Assembly: GCA_033816765.1 (NCBI GenBank)
Contig: CM066294.1
Coordinates: 2,046,001-2,110,000, forward strand
Direction of reading: 5' to 3'
Source of the DNA: Nothopassalora personata
Lineage: Eukaryota; Ascomycota; Dothideomycetes; Mycosphaerellales; Mycosphaerellaceae
DNA length: 64,000 nucleotides
Shown here: piece by piece, positions 32,395 to 40,916 of the stretch
Numbering within the stretch: the first letter of the stretch is position 1
Layout: every line of letters starts with the position of its first letter
Position numbers and translations under genes: made by a program
The notes under the pieces: generated by a model
The model's database searches: none
What the model saw: the letters and a program-made list of their open reading frames with translations, nothing else
What the model was told of the DNA's origin: nothing

Positions 32395-33047
32395 TTAGAC
32401 AAACTCGTAATCCTCATCCGCATCGGGCACAACAGCAACCTCCTGCGAAATCGAGGTCGAAGCCTTACCCTTGTTCTTCTTTCCCTTCTTCTGAGGTGTC
32501 GCCTTCACAGTCTCGCCGTCAGAGTCCAGAAGCTCGTACTCGCTCTTGACCAGCTTGACCGTCTCCTTCTCCTGAAACGTCTCGACTGCTTTTGCGAGAG
32601 CAGCGTTCAATATCTGGCTCCCCTTGGTAGGACCACGAGCAGCATCGAAGGAATAGGTGATCTCGGCATCAGCAGGTGGTGGAGAGGGCGTGTCTCTTTC
32701 GGAGCTGCTAGCGCCCGAAGAGTCGTCGGTGATGGCGGCGCCCTCGAGCATGTCGTGCTTGCGGCTCACCTTGGCGCCGTGGGCGAGGGAGGCGATAGCG
32801 GCACCTTTCTCTTCGCGACGTTTCTGGTTGTAAGCACTGTGGGATGGTCGGTCAACTACGATACTGGCAGTGAGACTGCTCGAACGACTTACGTTGCCGC
32901 GGAGCGAAGTGGTCTTGGCTTGCCCTCAGCTCGGCCTACACCTGGAGTTGGTCCCAAGGCCCACTTGTGCTTGTGTGTGGCATCGCGCTTGTAGTCCTGC
33001 TGAGTCGCACGCAGATCGGCCTGGGAGAAGGTCTGCTCAGCGGACAT
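32395..33047 (-). CDS. Small conserved hydrophilic fungal protein (198 aa), unknown
   Basis: Exons 32893-33047 and 32395-32836 encode 198 residues. The 56-nt intron starts GTAAGT and ends CCCACAG, joining RPLRSAAT to AYNQKRREEKG in frame. Recognisable blocks are SQADLRATQQDYKRDATHKH near the N-terminus, a helical segment with HGAKVSRKHDMLEGAA, a Ser/Pro/acidic linker, TKGSQILNAALAKAVETFQE and KETVKLVKSEYELLDSDGE. A Lys-rich tail ending DADEDYEFV follows. The protein is soluble and mostly disordered or helical. I believe similar proteins are widespread in ascomycetes without assigned function. Confidence 0.78.
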
Positions 33048-34025
33048 GGTTCCTGGGTGCTTGCAGCGTTTGCGGTGGTGGTTTGGTGAAATGCGGCGCG
33101 TCGACGCTATCGTCGAGAGCTTGTAGATCAAGAGTGGGGCTCCTGGTGATGAGTACCCGGATGGACGACCTTGATGTCGGTGGTTGAGTGCGGGTGTTCG
33201 TAGGTGCGACGACCTGAAGAGGTGGTTTGTTGTGGAAACAAAGAGGCGAAACAGAAGCTACAGGTGACGAGTGGCAGCAGGAATGATGCTGGAGTGAGAC
33301 TTGCGTGACTGGTTGGCTGAGTCACCTGTTTGGGGCGCGGCTTCCGGTATGCAATAATGATGAAGCTTAAGAGGGTCGATCGAGGCTGAGGACGTCTCTC
33401 GCGTGGCTGCCTGTGTTCTAGTGATGGAGGCTGCGAAAGCGATGGAGGATGCTGCAATGAGTCAATGGCGTGGCGTCAATAGAGCACAAAGGCACGTCAA
33501 AGCACGCTCATGTTGCGTCTCTTTATCCAAGGCTATCAAGTGTACGCCAGCTTGACCCGGAAGAGGGGAGCAGCGATAAGCACACAACATCGCCCGCGCC
33601 ACCGGCGCGAGTGTCCTTGGTCAGGTGCAGTTTGACGCACGTTGCTCATGTGTCTGTCGTCACTCTCAGGAACGTGTAGAGGCTAACTGGCGGACCTGCG
33701 CTCCAGAGGCGCGGCGCATCGCTGATGAGGACCCCGAGGCCTTGAAACGTGCTGATGTGTGATGTTGTGCGTGCAGGGGGGTGAGCTGTTCCGGATTTAC
33801 TGTAGACTAGCCCCCGTTCGCTCGGATGCTTTCGGAGCATCGCACGTGTCTCAAGCACTCGTTGAATGTCGTTGTACTCTAGTTCTAGCGGTCTGGTGAT
33901 GATGCCTCATCACCCTATCATCACCATCATCATCAATTCCCGCGCAATCCTCCATCGCCATCATATGAAGGCGGTCGTGGGAGAGCACACAGCCCGCCGG
34001 AGAGGCGCCCGGCGCCCGGCGCCCT
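33048..34025. other. Intergenic, with a short GC-rich tandem repeat
   Basis: About 980 bp lie between the leader of the gene at 33047 and the 3' end of the alkyltransferase-like gene. No convincing frame is seen. Three copies of GGCGCCC are joined head to tail at 34004-34024, just before the stop codon of the next gene. Confidence 0.5.
34004..34024. repeat. Three tandem copies of a 7-bp palindromic GGCGCCC unit
   Basis: The units are at 34004, 34011 and 34018. GGCGCC is a palindrome, so the run can form hairpins on either strand. It lies 2 bp beyond the stop codon of the minus-strand gene, that is in its 3' UTR, and might influence transcript ends; this is inference. Confidence 0.75.
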
Positions 34026-34558
34026 TCAGTCATCCTCATCCTCAGCTTCCTCGCTAGGCAGGCGAGCAGGAAACCACCCGAACTCCAAGAAGTCCACACT
34101 CCTTTCGCCTAGAGAACCACGAACAACCTCGACACCTTCATTAGTCAAGGCAGCTTCCTGATTTGCAGCTCCGTTGACTCCTCTGGGTCGCACAGAATCG
34201 CGGTCAGCTGGGGCCTGACTCACGATGTACCGGTTCTGACATCACCAACTCACCTGTTACTGATGTTTCCTTTTGCATTAATGACTCTCTGCCAGGGGAC
34301 ATTGTCGCTGTGGTATCGAGCATTGGGTTGATCATTAGGGGATGGCAGGTACTTTAGACACATGCCGACCTGTCTGGTGAGTGTGAGTAGTGAAACGAAA
34401 CGAAATGTCTTCCTCGTTCATCCTGCGTACCGCGGTCGTTCTGGATAGCCTAGCAGCAAAGCGATGTGCCCGTAAGAAGTCACCTTGCCGTAGGGTACCT
34501 CTTGCACTGCGCGATAGACTGCTGTATACCAGGACGCTGCCTCTTCTGATCGTGGCAT
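34026..34558 (-). CDS. atl1: Alkyltransferase-like protein (ATL), non-catalytic O6-alkylguanine sensor
   Basis: Three exons (34431-34558, 34254-34373, 34026-34182) encode 134 residues. Introns of 57 nt (GTACGC...CACCAG) and 71 nt (GTGAGT...GACCCAG) restore frame. The fold is that of the DNA-binding domain of O6-methylguanine methyltransferase: VPYGKVTSYGHIALLLG, the arginine-finger region RPRQVGMCLK (Arg43) and VPWQRVINAKGNIS. True methyltransferases have PCHR with the acceptor Cys; here it is PWQR with Trp70, the hallmark of ATLs such as S. pombe Atl1 (PWHR). ATLs bind O6-alkylguanine, flip the base and channel the lesion to nucleotide excision repair. Tyr29 corresponds to the base-flipping residue. 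The acidic C-terminal tail (EEAEDEDD) is an addition. It is divergent from CWC26, with 178 bp between start codons. Confidence 0.9.
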
Positions 34559-34736
34559 CCTCGCTTCCGCTGCTCACATTGTTATTATTGCTGCAAGAGT
34601 GTGCTTCAACATGTGGGAGGTCTCGCGTAGTAATGCCCCTCTAGGATTTAAGGCACTAAGGCAGCAACATTGATCCCACCTGACCTGCACACCTTCAACT
34701 TCAACATCTTCGAATACTGTCGCATACACCACAACC

Positions 34737-35738
34737 ATGACTCTCGCCGACTACCTCGCAAAAAACTACCTCTCCGCAGACACAACAACGAAATCCAAGA
34801 AGCGCAAGAGAAGGGACAAACCCGCATCTGAAGGCCTAATAATCGACGACGAAGACGATTCCTGGAAGCAGCCCGTCAAACCCAAGGGCGAAGACGATGA
34901 CGAAGACACACCCACAATAGTCGGTGGTGCACTAGCAGGGGGGTTGAACAAGCCCACGAAAAAGACCAAATGGCTGAAAATAGGCGCCGAAGCACCAAAA
35001 GACAGCGAACAAGCTGCCGCGGATGCGATCCTCGCAGATGCCGCAGCAGAATCACGAACGCGGGCGCAAGCCGAGGATGAGGATCCCATGATGCTCGATG
35101 AAGATGGCGCAGAAGTGGACGGCCCAACTATGGCGAATGGAGCCATGGCAGGATTGCAGACAGCTGCACAAGTCACAAAGGCTCTGAACAAGCGGAGGAA
35201 AGAGGAGATGAAAGCGATGAGGGCCGCAGACCTCGATTCGGGCGGGTTGGCACAGCAGACGATCTACCGTGACGCGAGTGGACGAATGATCAACGTGAAG
35301 GAGAAGAAGGAAGAAGCGGAAGCACAAGCGAAGGAAGACGAGCGCAAAGCGAAAGAGGAGCTTGAAAGTAGGAAGGGAGATGTGCAGAGACGGCAGAAAG
35401 AAGAGAGAAGGCAGGAACTGCAGGAGGCTAAGGTTATGACTGTGGCACGAGGTGCGGATGACCAGAAGATGAACGATGAGTTGAAGGAGCGGCAGAGGTG
35501 GGATGATCCCATGGCGCAGCTGCTGGCGACGAAGAAAGGCAGCAAACAAGGAGGGAAGAGTAAGGGCAGTGGGAAGACGTATCAGGGTGCTTTCGAGCCG
35601 AATCGGTATGGAATACGGCCGGGATGGAGGTGGGATGGAGTGGATAGGAGTAATGGTTTTGAGAGGAAGTGGTTTGCGGCGAGAAATCAGGCGAAGGACC
35701 GCAAAGAGCTCGAATATGCCTGGACTATGGACCAATAA
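34737..35738 (+). CDS. cwc26: Pre-mRNA-splicing factor Cwc26 / Bud13 (RES complex)
   Basis: One exon encodes 333 residues. Bud13/Cwc26 is part of the RES (retention and splicing) complex bound to activated spliceosomes. The N-terminus MTLADYLAKNYLSAD and the Lys-rich KSKKRKRRDKP segment are typical of the family. The middle is acidic and Ala-rich. The conserved Bud13 domain fills the C-terminal 170 residues: GGLAQQTIYRDASGRMI, a long charged helix (KEEAEAQAKEDERKAKEELE) and the signature FEPNRYGIRPGWRWDGVDRS followed by NGFERKWF. Length is normal for fungi. It shares a short divergent promoter with the ATL gene. Confidence 0.94.
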   Translation: MTLADYLAKNYLSADTTTKSKKRKRRDKPASEGLIIDDEDDSWKQPVKPKGEDDDEDTPTIVGGALAGGLNKPTKKTKWLKIGAEAPKDSEQAAADAILADAAAESRTRAQAEDEDPMMLDEDGAEVDGPTMANGAMAGLQTAAQVTKALNKRRKEEMKAMRAADLDSGGLAQQTIYRDASGRMINVKEKKEEAEAQAKEDERKAKEELESRKGDVQRRQKEERRQELQEAKVMTVARGADDQKMNDELKERQRWDDPMAQLLATKKGSKQGGKSKGSGKTYQGAFEPNRYGIRPGWRWDGVDRSNGFERKWFAARNQAKDRKELEYAWTMDQ

Positions 35739-35858
35739 GCAGACACTGGTATGCTGCGGGAGCAGATCCGGTAAAACACTGCCCAGATGCTCTCCTCGTA
35801 CCTACTCGACAGGCCATGATACCTTGGCGTCCGCTATCCTGACTGCAGTGCAGGGCTT

Positions 35859-36891
35859 TCAAACTGCGGGTCCATCTCTGTCTTCGTCTTCGTCGGATCC
35901 ATCCCCATCTCCTTTGCTCAACCTCATCCGCGTCCTCGCCTGGGTGAGAACTGCGGAGCGAAGCGTGACTCCGCGTGTGGACATCTGCCAGGATCTCCAA
36001 TAGCTCTGCAGCGTCCCTTACCTCTCCGCCGAGTTCAGGCCCTGGGTCATCATCCCGTAGTAGTCCCAACAGTCGATCTCGTGCTCGTTCGGGCAGTTCG
36101 GGTGAGCTTTTGGGTGCAGCATGAGTTGGTCGAAGACGGTTTGGAAAGTCAGCCCGTGTTAGGGTTCGGAGATATAGCCCTCGCCTTCGGAATCGTCGCA
36201 AGATACGACGAGCTTGCTACATGGCGGTTGCATCACTGACATGCTCCTTCAATAGGCATCGGCATGGTGTAGGGCGCGGTGATGCTGTATGTTTCCTTGG
36301 CCGGAGATTACCGAGCAGTCCCACAATTTATCGTGGTTTGGACCATATTCAGGACTGGTGAAGCCAAAGTGCAGAACAGGCCTTTGGCTGTCGAAGTTCT
36401 CCAGGAAGAGCTCTTGCACTACTGGACTCAGTGTAGGAACGATCCACTCTTGTGGCGAGCTGTTGAGCACCCACTTGGCAGCAGCCCAGTGTGCATTTGC
36501 TTTTGCGAACTGACCAGAACAGAGTCCGCTGCGCTTTGACCGAGCCTTTGATGCGAGCTTTCTAGGCTGGGCTGACGCGCTGTGCGAAGAGCAGTTGTTT
36601 TGGTGGCAGAAAGAGTGGGATGTGATCGAGAAGGTCTGTAGTGTTGAGGACCAACGATCGAGCCTTTGCAGTAGCCTGAGCTCTCGCGGTACTGGTTTGC
36701 GCCACCACCGTAATCTTCGAGGTTGGTGTGGGGTATTGAGGATAGTATGCGTGGTGATGGCGAGGTCTTGAAGGATGAGGAGGTCTGGATAACTTGAATT
36801 CACACTGCTTCTGAGGGGGAAGAAGATATGGAGGGGGAGGGGCGTTTATCTGAACGTGGAAGAAGCCGGTGGTGGCAGCGGTTGGGAGCAT
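35859..36891 (-). pseudogene. F-box protein relic with nonsense mutations
   Basis: From an ATG at 36891 a Pro/His-rich leader runs into an F-box: LNTTDLLDHIPLFLPPKQLL and FAQRVSPA. The next codon, TAG at 36562-36564, stands where this F-box family has Trp (TGG). Beyond it the reading goes on as KARIKGSVKAQRTLFW, then in another frame LSPVVQELFLENFDSQRPVL. Later pieces are QPPCKLVVSCDDSEGEGYIS, a TAA and HGLTFQTVFDQLML, plus an acidic tail ending at 35859. The order (F-box, LFxxP block, QPP block, GLTF block) matches a very common ascomycete F-box family. Several stops are single transitions, as RIP would leave. Confidence 0.65.
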
Positions 36892-37265
36892 GTGCAAACC
36901 CCAGAGATGAAGGTATGGGTACTTGAAGGATTCTTTTTCTAGCACAATTGAGCATCACACAATCTAGCCAATCACTTCTGTCCATCCGATCTACCAGCAT
37001 GCTCTCGATCAGAGCCTGGCCAGCCCCGAGTCTGGTGAAATTGCTTTGCCCGTCGGAAAATCTCTCTCCAGCTTGTTGCGGGTTCCACTGCATGAAAGGC
37101 AAGTGAATGACTTGAGTGAATCGATATCGCGAGATGATGGAAGGAGCGATCGAGAGCCTGGTGTGGTGTGCATGTACGGCGACGCTAAACCTCAATATAT
37201 ATATATATATATTCCTTGTTCCCGCGCTTCTCATTGCTTAGACACTCGAGCTTCGCAGACAACTT
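36892..37265. other. Intergenic with (AT)9 microsatellite
   Basis: There is no gene between the F-box relic and the following frame. A perfect (AT)9 run lies at 37195-37212. Confidence 0.5.
37195..37212. repeat. (AT)9 microsatellite
   Basis: Nine AT dinucleotides lie in a row in intergenic sequence. Such a run is expected to vary in length between isolates. Confidence 0.9.
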
Positions 37266-37727
37266 GTGCCCGAATGGTGTGCCGAATGCCATTCCATCAA
37301 CACACTCAAGCGCCACTTGCGGTTTACCGCTCCTCGAACACCGGCCAAACTCATTGCAGCAAACAGCACTCATCTCCAAGCAGATCAGCACCCACCATCA
37401 TGGCCAGAACTCGTCAAGGTCATGTATGCGAGATATCTGCGTGAACGTGGAGGCGAGAGGACTACGTTCACCGTCGCCAACCCGCAAGGTGTGACGCTTC
37501 CAGGACTGCGCAAGGGATATGCAATCATTGGACTGAGTGCCCTCTGGACACATCGCCGTGGCACAATGAGCGGCGGGACTTCGTGGGTGATACATCGCGC
37601 AACATCCAGCTTCTCAAATCTATCCCAAGCAGCGCTGAGCTTTTGGATAGTCTCGAACGACCCGAGACTGATCCACTGCCTGGGGTCGACGAAAGCTTTT
37701 ATCGATAGTGACAGTGAGGATGACTAG
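37266..37727 (+). pseudogene. Possible frameshifted gene of unknown function
   Basis: Two protein-like stretches lie in different frames. The first frame is open from 37266 without an ATG and reads NTLKRHLRFTAPRTPAKLIA and then WPELVKVMYARYLRERGGER. The second runs from about 37515 to 37707 and reads ECPLDTSPWHNERRDFVGD and SIPSSAELLDSLERPETDPL before a stop. No intron joins them in phase. I do not recognise a family. Its 3' part overlaps the opposite-strand candidate at 37620-38064, so only one of the two is likely real. Confidence 0.3.
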
Positions 37728-38064
37728 CAGCCACACGAAGGCGAACAGATCTGATGGGACGAATGTGAATAGACCGGATCTGAACCAGGTGCTTCGATAA
37801 GCTTGCTCCGACAGGCCGGGATATGTACGAGTGAAGTACTCACAATTGCATGATTCTGGTGTCGTGAATCCACACTCTGTACTTGATAGGAGTCTTCGCA
37901 GTAGAATTAGCATTGGTTGAAGTCGAGGCTGATAGGGCTCCAGGCAAATGGGTAATTGATGTTTCAGGAGTCCACGAAGATTGCATGTTGTCAAGCAGGA
38001 AGAAGGTAGGTAAATCTTTTGTACAGGCATGTAGCACAAACGCTGACACCAACGCCGGCGCCAT
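37620..38064 (-). CDS. Possible small protein with one transmembrane segment
   Basis: Exons 37844-38064 and 37620-37779, joined by a 64-nt GTGAGT...GTTCAG intron, would encode 126 residues. The start is the first ATG. A hydrophobic segment (DLFAFVWLLVILTVTI) lies in exon 2, with a basic tail after it. Evidence is limited to the open frame and the splice pattern, and no clear branch site is seen. It overlaps a plus-strand candidate. Treat as tentative. Confidence 0.25.
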
Positions 38065-38106
38065 GGAATCCTAAGTGACTGTACAAAATCTGGCTCAGAT
38101 GTCCTG

Positions 38107-38976
38107 TTACCGGCCTGTGATCCAGCTCGTCCAGCTTCTTGCTTTGTTGGACGCAGTATTGACTGCCACTTGAGCTTCCTTGTCCAACGGGCCGCCGGAG
38201 GGTGTTGCTAGCTCTCCCATCGCTATCGCTTGCCCGTGTCTTTGCGTTTGCTCAAACTGGTCTTCCACCTTCTGCACCATACTCCTCCCCTCCTCCACCA
38301 AGTTCGACGAGACCTGCCTGACCTCTTCCGCAGCACTTCCTACAGCGTTCTCCAAGGTCTCTCTATTGCTCCCTCCCGTTAACCGCCCGCCCTTCTTCTC
38401 CTCTTCACTCAACCCCCCATAGATATAATTCGTGACTCTCTTGAATACCCCCGGCCTATTCTTCCTCTCCAGCTCCGTTTCATACGCCACTCTCTCCCGA
38501 TTTATCAACAACATCTGATCCTCTGACGCCCTGCCTTCCTTCAAAGCCTCCTGCGCAATCATCAAATCTCTCGCCGACTCAGCCTGTTTCTCGGCAAGCC
38601 ACTCTTTCCTCCGCTTCCGGTTGTGCAACATCATATCTGTGATACCCGCTGTCGCTACCGCTCCAGACACGACTGTCAAGCCGATCAGACCGATTGAAGT
38701 CACACGGTGGGCGCGGTCTGCCCATACTCGGCCTACTCGAACAGTTTTCTCGAAATAGGACTCTTTTCCGCGTTTGGAGGCTGCTGCTGCCGCTCGTAGA
38801 CGCGCTATCTTCTGCTGGGGAGTCTCATTGCTGGGCGCGGAGCCGAAGTTGATCTGGGAGGGGGAGGGTGTCGCTGGGGCCGCGGAGTTGAAGGAGGGTG
38901 GGCTTTGCTGGTTTTTGGCGAAGACTGAAGGACCGGTCGAGGTAAAGCGGGTGGCGTCGTCGGGTGAGCGCGCCAT
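38107..38976 (-). CDS. COX14-like cytochrome oxidase assembly-type mitochondrial protein
   Basis: One exon encodes 289 residues from the ATG at 38976 (MARSPDDATRFTS); the frame is open 33 codons further up but is not conserved-looking there. After a Ser/Pro-rich leader come ETPQQKIARLRAAAAASKRG and the membrane-anchor region VWADRAHRVTSIGLIGLTVV, then a charged helix (NRKRRKEWLAEKQAESARDL) and RASEDQMLLINRERVAYETE. This W-x-x-R-x-H-R-x-T pattern with one hydrophobic segment is what I know from fungal proteins labelled COX14-type. The true yeast Cox14 is only about 70 residues, so this is a long relative. The C-terminal 120 residues are amphipathic and may be a membrane-shaping or LEA-like tail. 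It is divergent from the DUF2458 gene. Confidence 0.7.
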   Translation of the reverse strand: MARSPDDATRFTSTGPSVFAKNQQSPPSFNSAAPATPSPSQINFGSAPSNETPQQKIARLRAAAAASKRGKESYFEKTVRVGRVWADRAHRVTSIGLIGLTVVSGAVATAGITDMMLHNRKRRKEWLAEKQAESARDLMIAQEALKEGRASEDQMLLINRERVAYETELERKNRPGVFKRVTNYIYGGLSEEEKKGGRLTGGSNRETLENAVGSAAEEVRQVSSNLVEEGRSMVQKVEDQFEQTQRHGQAIAMGELATPSGGPLDKEAQVAVNTASNKARSWTSWITGR

Positions 38977-39379
38977 TGTATGTGGATATTGTGTTGAGTG
39001 GCCAGGAGGATGTGGTGTGGCTATCGTTGATGCATTGGTGCTGTGAATATGTGCTCCTGGAACTTTTCGAGGCAATCTTCAATGTCATCGACTTCGATGT
39101 CGCTTTGGACCCTGGTCGACTCCTGTGGCCTGTGCATCTCACAAAGCTTGTCCTCCTGGCTGCCGACTTCACGTTCTGCCTTCCAAAGTTCCCTGGCCCA
39201 CTGGAGCTGCACTTTGCAAATGCATTGCAACACATCACGGGCCACAGAATGGTGATCGTGTCCAACGACACTGTCAGTCGTTACCGGATACACACAACCA
39301 GCATTCTCTGCCTGGCTTGCAGTGGCGAAACGACCAAAACATAGTCGAAACCACTGTCTGATGTCTTGTTCAACATAGA
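38977..39379. promoter_or_regulatory. Divergent promoter region
   Basis: About 400 bp between start codons of the COX14-like (minus) and DUF2458 (plus) genes. Frames present on both strands are unconserved and are not called. Confidence 0.45.
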
Positions 39380-40275
39380 ATGGCAGCTCAAACGCCTGAC
39401 CTGCAGGCCATACTCGCTACTCTCGCCCAATTCTCGCAGCATCCTGACGCCGGAAATGCGACGCCACCACAAAGATCTGCTTCTGCGACTCCAGACTTCG
39501 GCACTCCCTCGCCGGAAGTTTTACAGGCAGCATCGCAGAACTCGGCAACCCCTGTATCGCCCGACACATCTGCAGAGCGATTGGCAGATCCTCGTCCAAG
39601 GCCGCACACAAAGCCAGTCGCAGCTGCTGCCAAACCACAGATAGATCCGGCGACGATCACGGTCTGGCCAGATGCATTGCGATGTGTAACTAAGATCGCC
39701 GAGCAAAACAAAGTTTTTGCGGTCAGCATCAAGCGAGTAAGTCTTTGGTCTTTCCATCGGTCTTCTTGTTCTCTGTCAGAACCCATTGACACCTCTTTCA
39801 GATGATGAACGACCAGCGGAACAACGAAATGCGCTGGTACCAGGAGCGTCAAGCTCTCAAGCAGACCCAGGCAAATCGCTCGACGGAAGCCGCAAAGGCT
39901 CATAGTATCTTGAAGACTCTCAACACTTCCTTCTATGGGTCGCCTCCAGAGGTAGACTCGCCAGAAGTCGACCAGAAGAAGGAGATGGATGACTTCGATA
40001 TGAAGATCTACTCGGCACAGGAAGCGATGGAAAATGCTATGCTGCATGAGCTGAAGGGTCTTGGCGTACCATTTTGTGGGACTGACCCGGGTCTGATCGT
40101 GCCTGATGAGGGAGGCAGCGACGATGAGCCATCGTGTGATGCGGAAGGAGCAAAGCTGAAGGTAGGTCAGGTCCCTGCAGGAAGGCAGAAATATTCTCAG
40201 ATCATCACGAAGTCGCAGTTGATGCAAATGAGGAGGAAGATGATCGAACATCTGGAGACTCTGTATCGGGAGTGA
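39380..40275 (+). CDS. DUF2458-type fungal protein, unknown function
   Basis: Exons 39380-39736 and 39802-40275 encode 276 residues. The 65-nt intron starts GTAAGT and ends CTTTCAG, joining FAVSIKR to MMNDQRNNE. The core signature is DPATITVWPDALRCVTKIAE, then MMNDQRNNEMRWYQERQALK, AAKAHSILKTLNTSFYG and a C-terminal helix LMQMRRKMIEHLETLYRE. This pattern (ITxWpeALRxV and QhxxExxWyxxRxxL) is what I know as DUF2458. The protein is soluble and mostly helical. A 40-residue insertion (PDEGGSDDEPSCDAEG) is acidic. No biochemical function is known to me. Confidence 0.8.
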
Positions 40276-40916
40276 TGTGGAAGAGTTGTTTTAGAATTGT
40301 CTGGCACAGATAGTCGGCAGCGGGAGCGTGAATGTGCGCGTGCGGCTTGTTATGGCTCAAGTATTGTGGGCCTGGTCTTTCATATGAATAGTGCGTGTCA
40401 TGGAGGCCCGAAGGCACCAGAAGACTGACGCTACCAACTGTCAACATATGCTAATCTGGCTGGCGCAACACAACGGCAGTGAGGTCGCCACGAAATCTCG
40501 CTCGGCTTCACTGCAGCTTCCCACGCGAGGAAGGCACGCCGTCGTCAAGCAGCTCCAGCGATCGTGCCTGCTGCTTTTGGAGTTCCGGCCAACGGCTGAG
40601 CTGCAAGCCGCATCAAAACAGGAGCGGAACCTTCTCCCCTTCAACCTCAACGCCAACACGACAAAATAACACCACACTCTCTCTGCACAACATCAACCTT
40701 CATCCGACATACTCACCGGCATTGCATAGCACCACTGACACGCACGCGACGACTCTATCCAGTTTTGTTCCCCCGATACTGCTACTATCTCTCCTCTCGG
40801 AACACCACTTCCCGCTCCGCGCGATACACTCCTCAAGAGTTGACTACCACCAGCGTCACATATTGGGCACATTTCTCCAGTACGCGCCACGCAATCGGTG
40901 CGTATACGTGCCCGTC

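Noticed and set aside
35052..35735. 227-codon minus-strand frame
   Set aside because: Antisense to the clearly identified CWC26/Bud13 gene.
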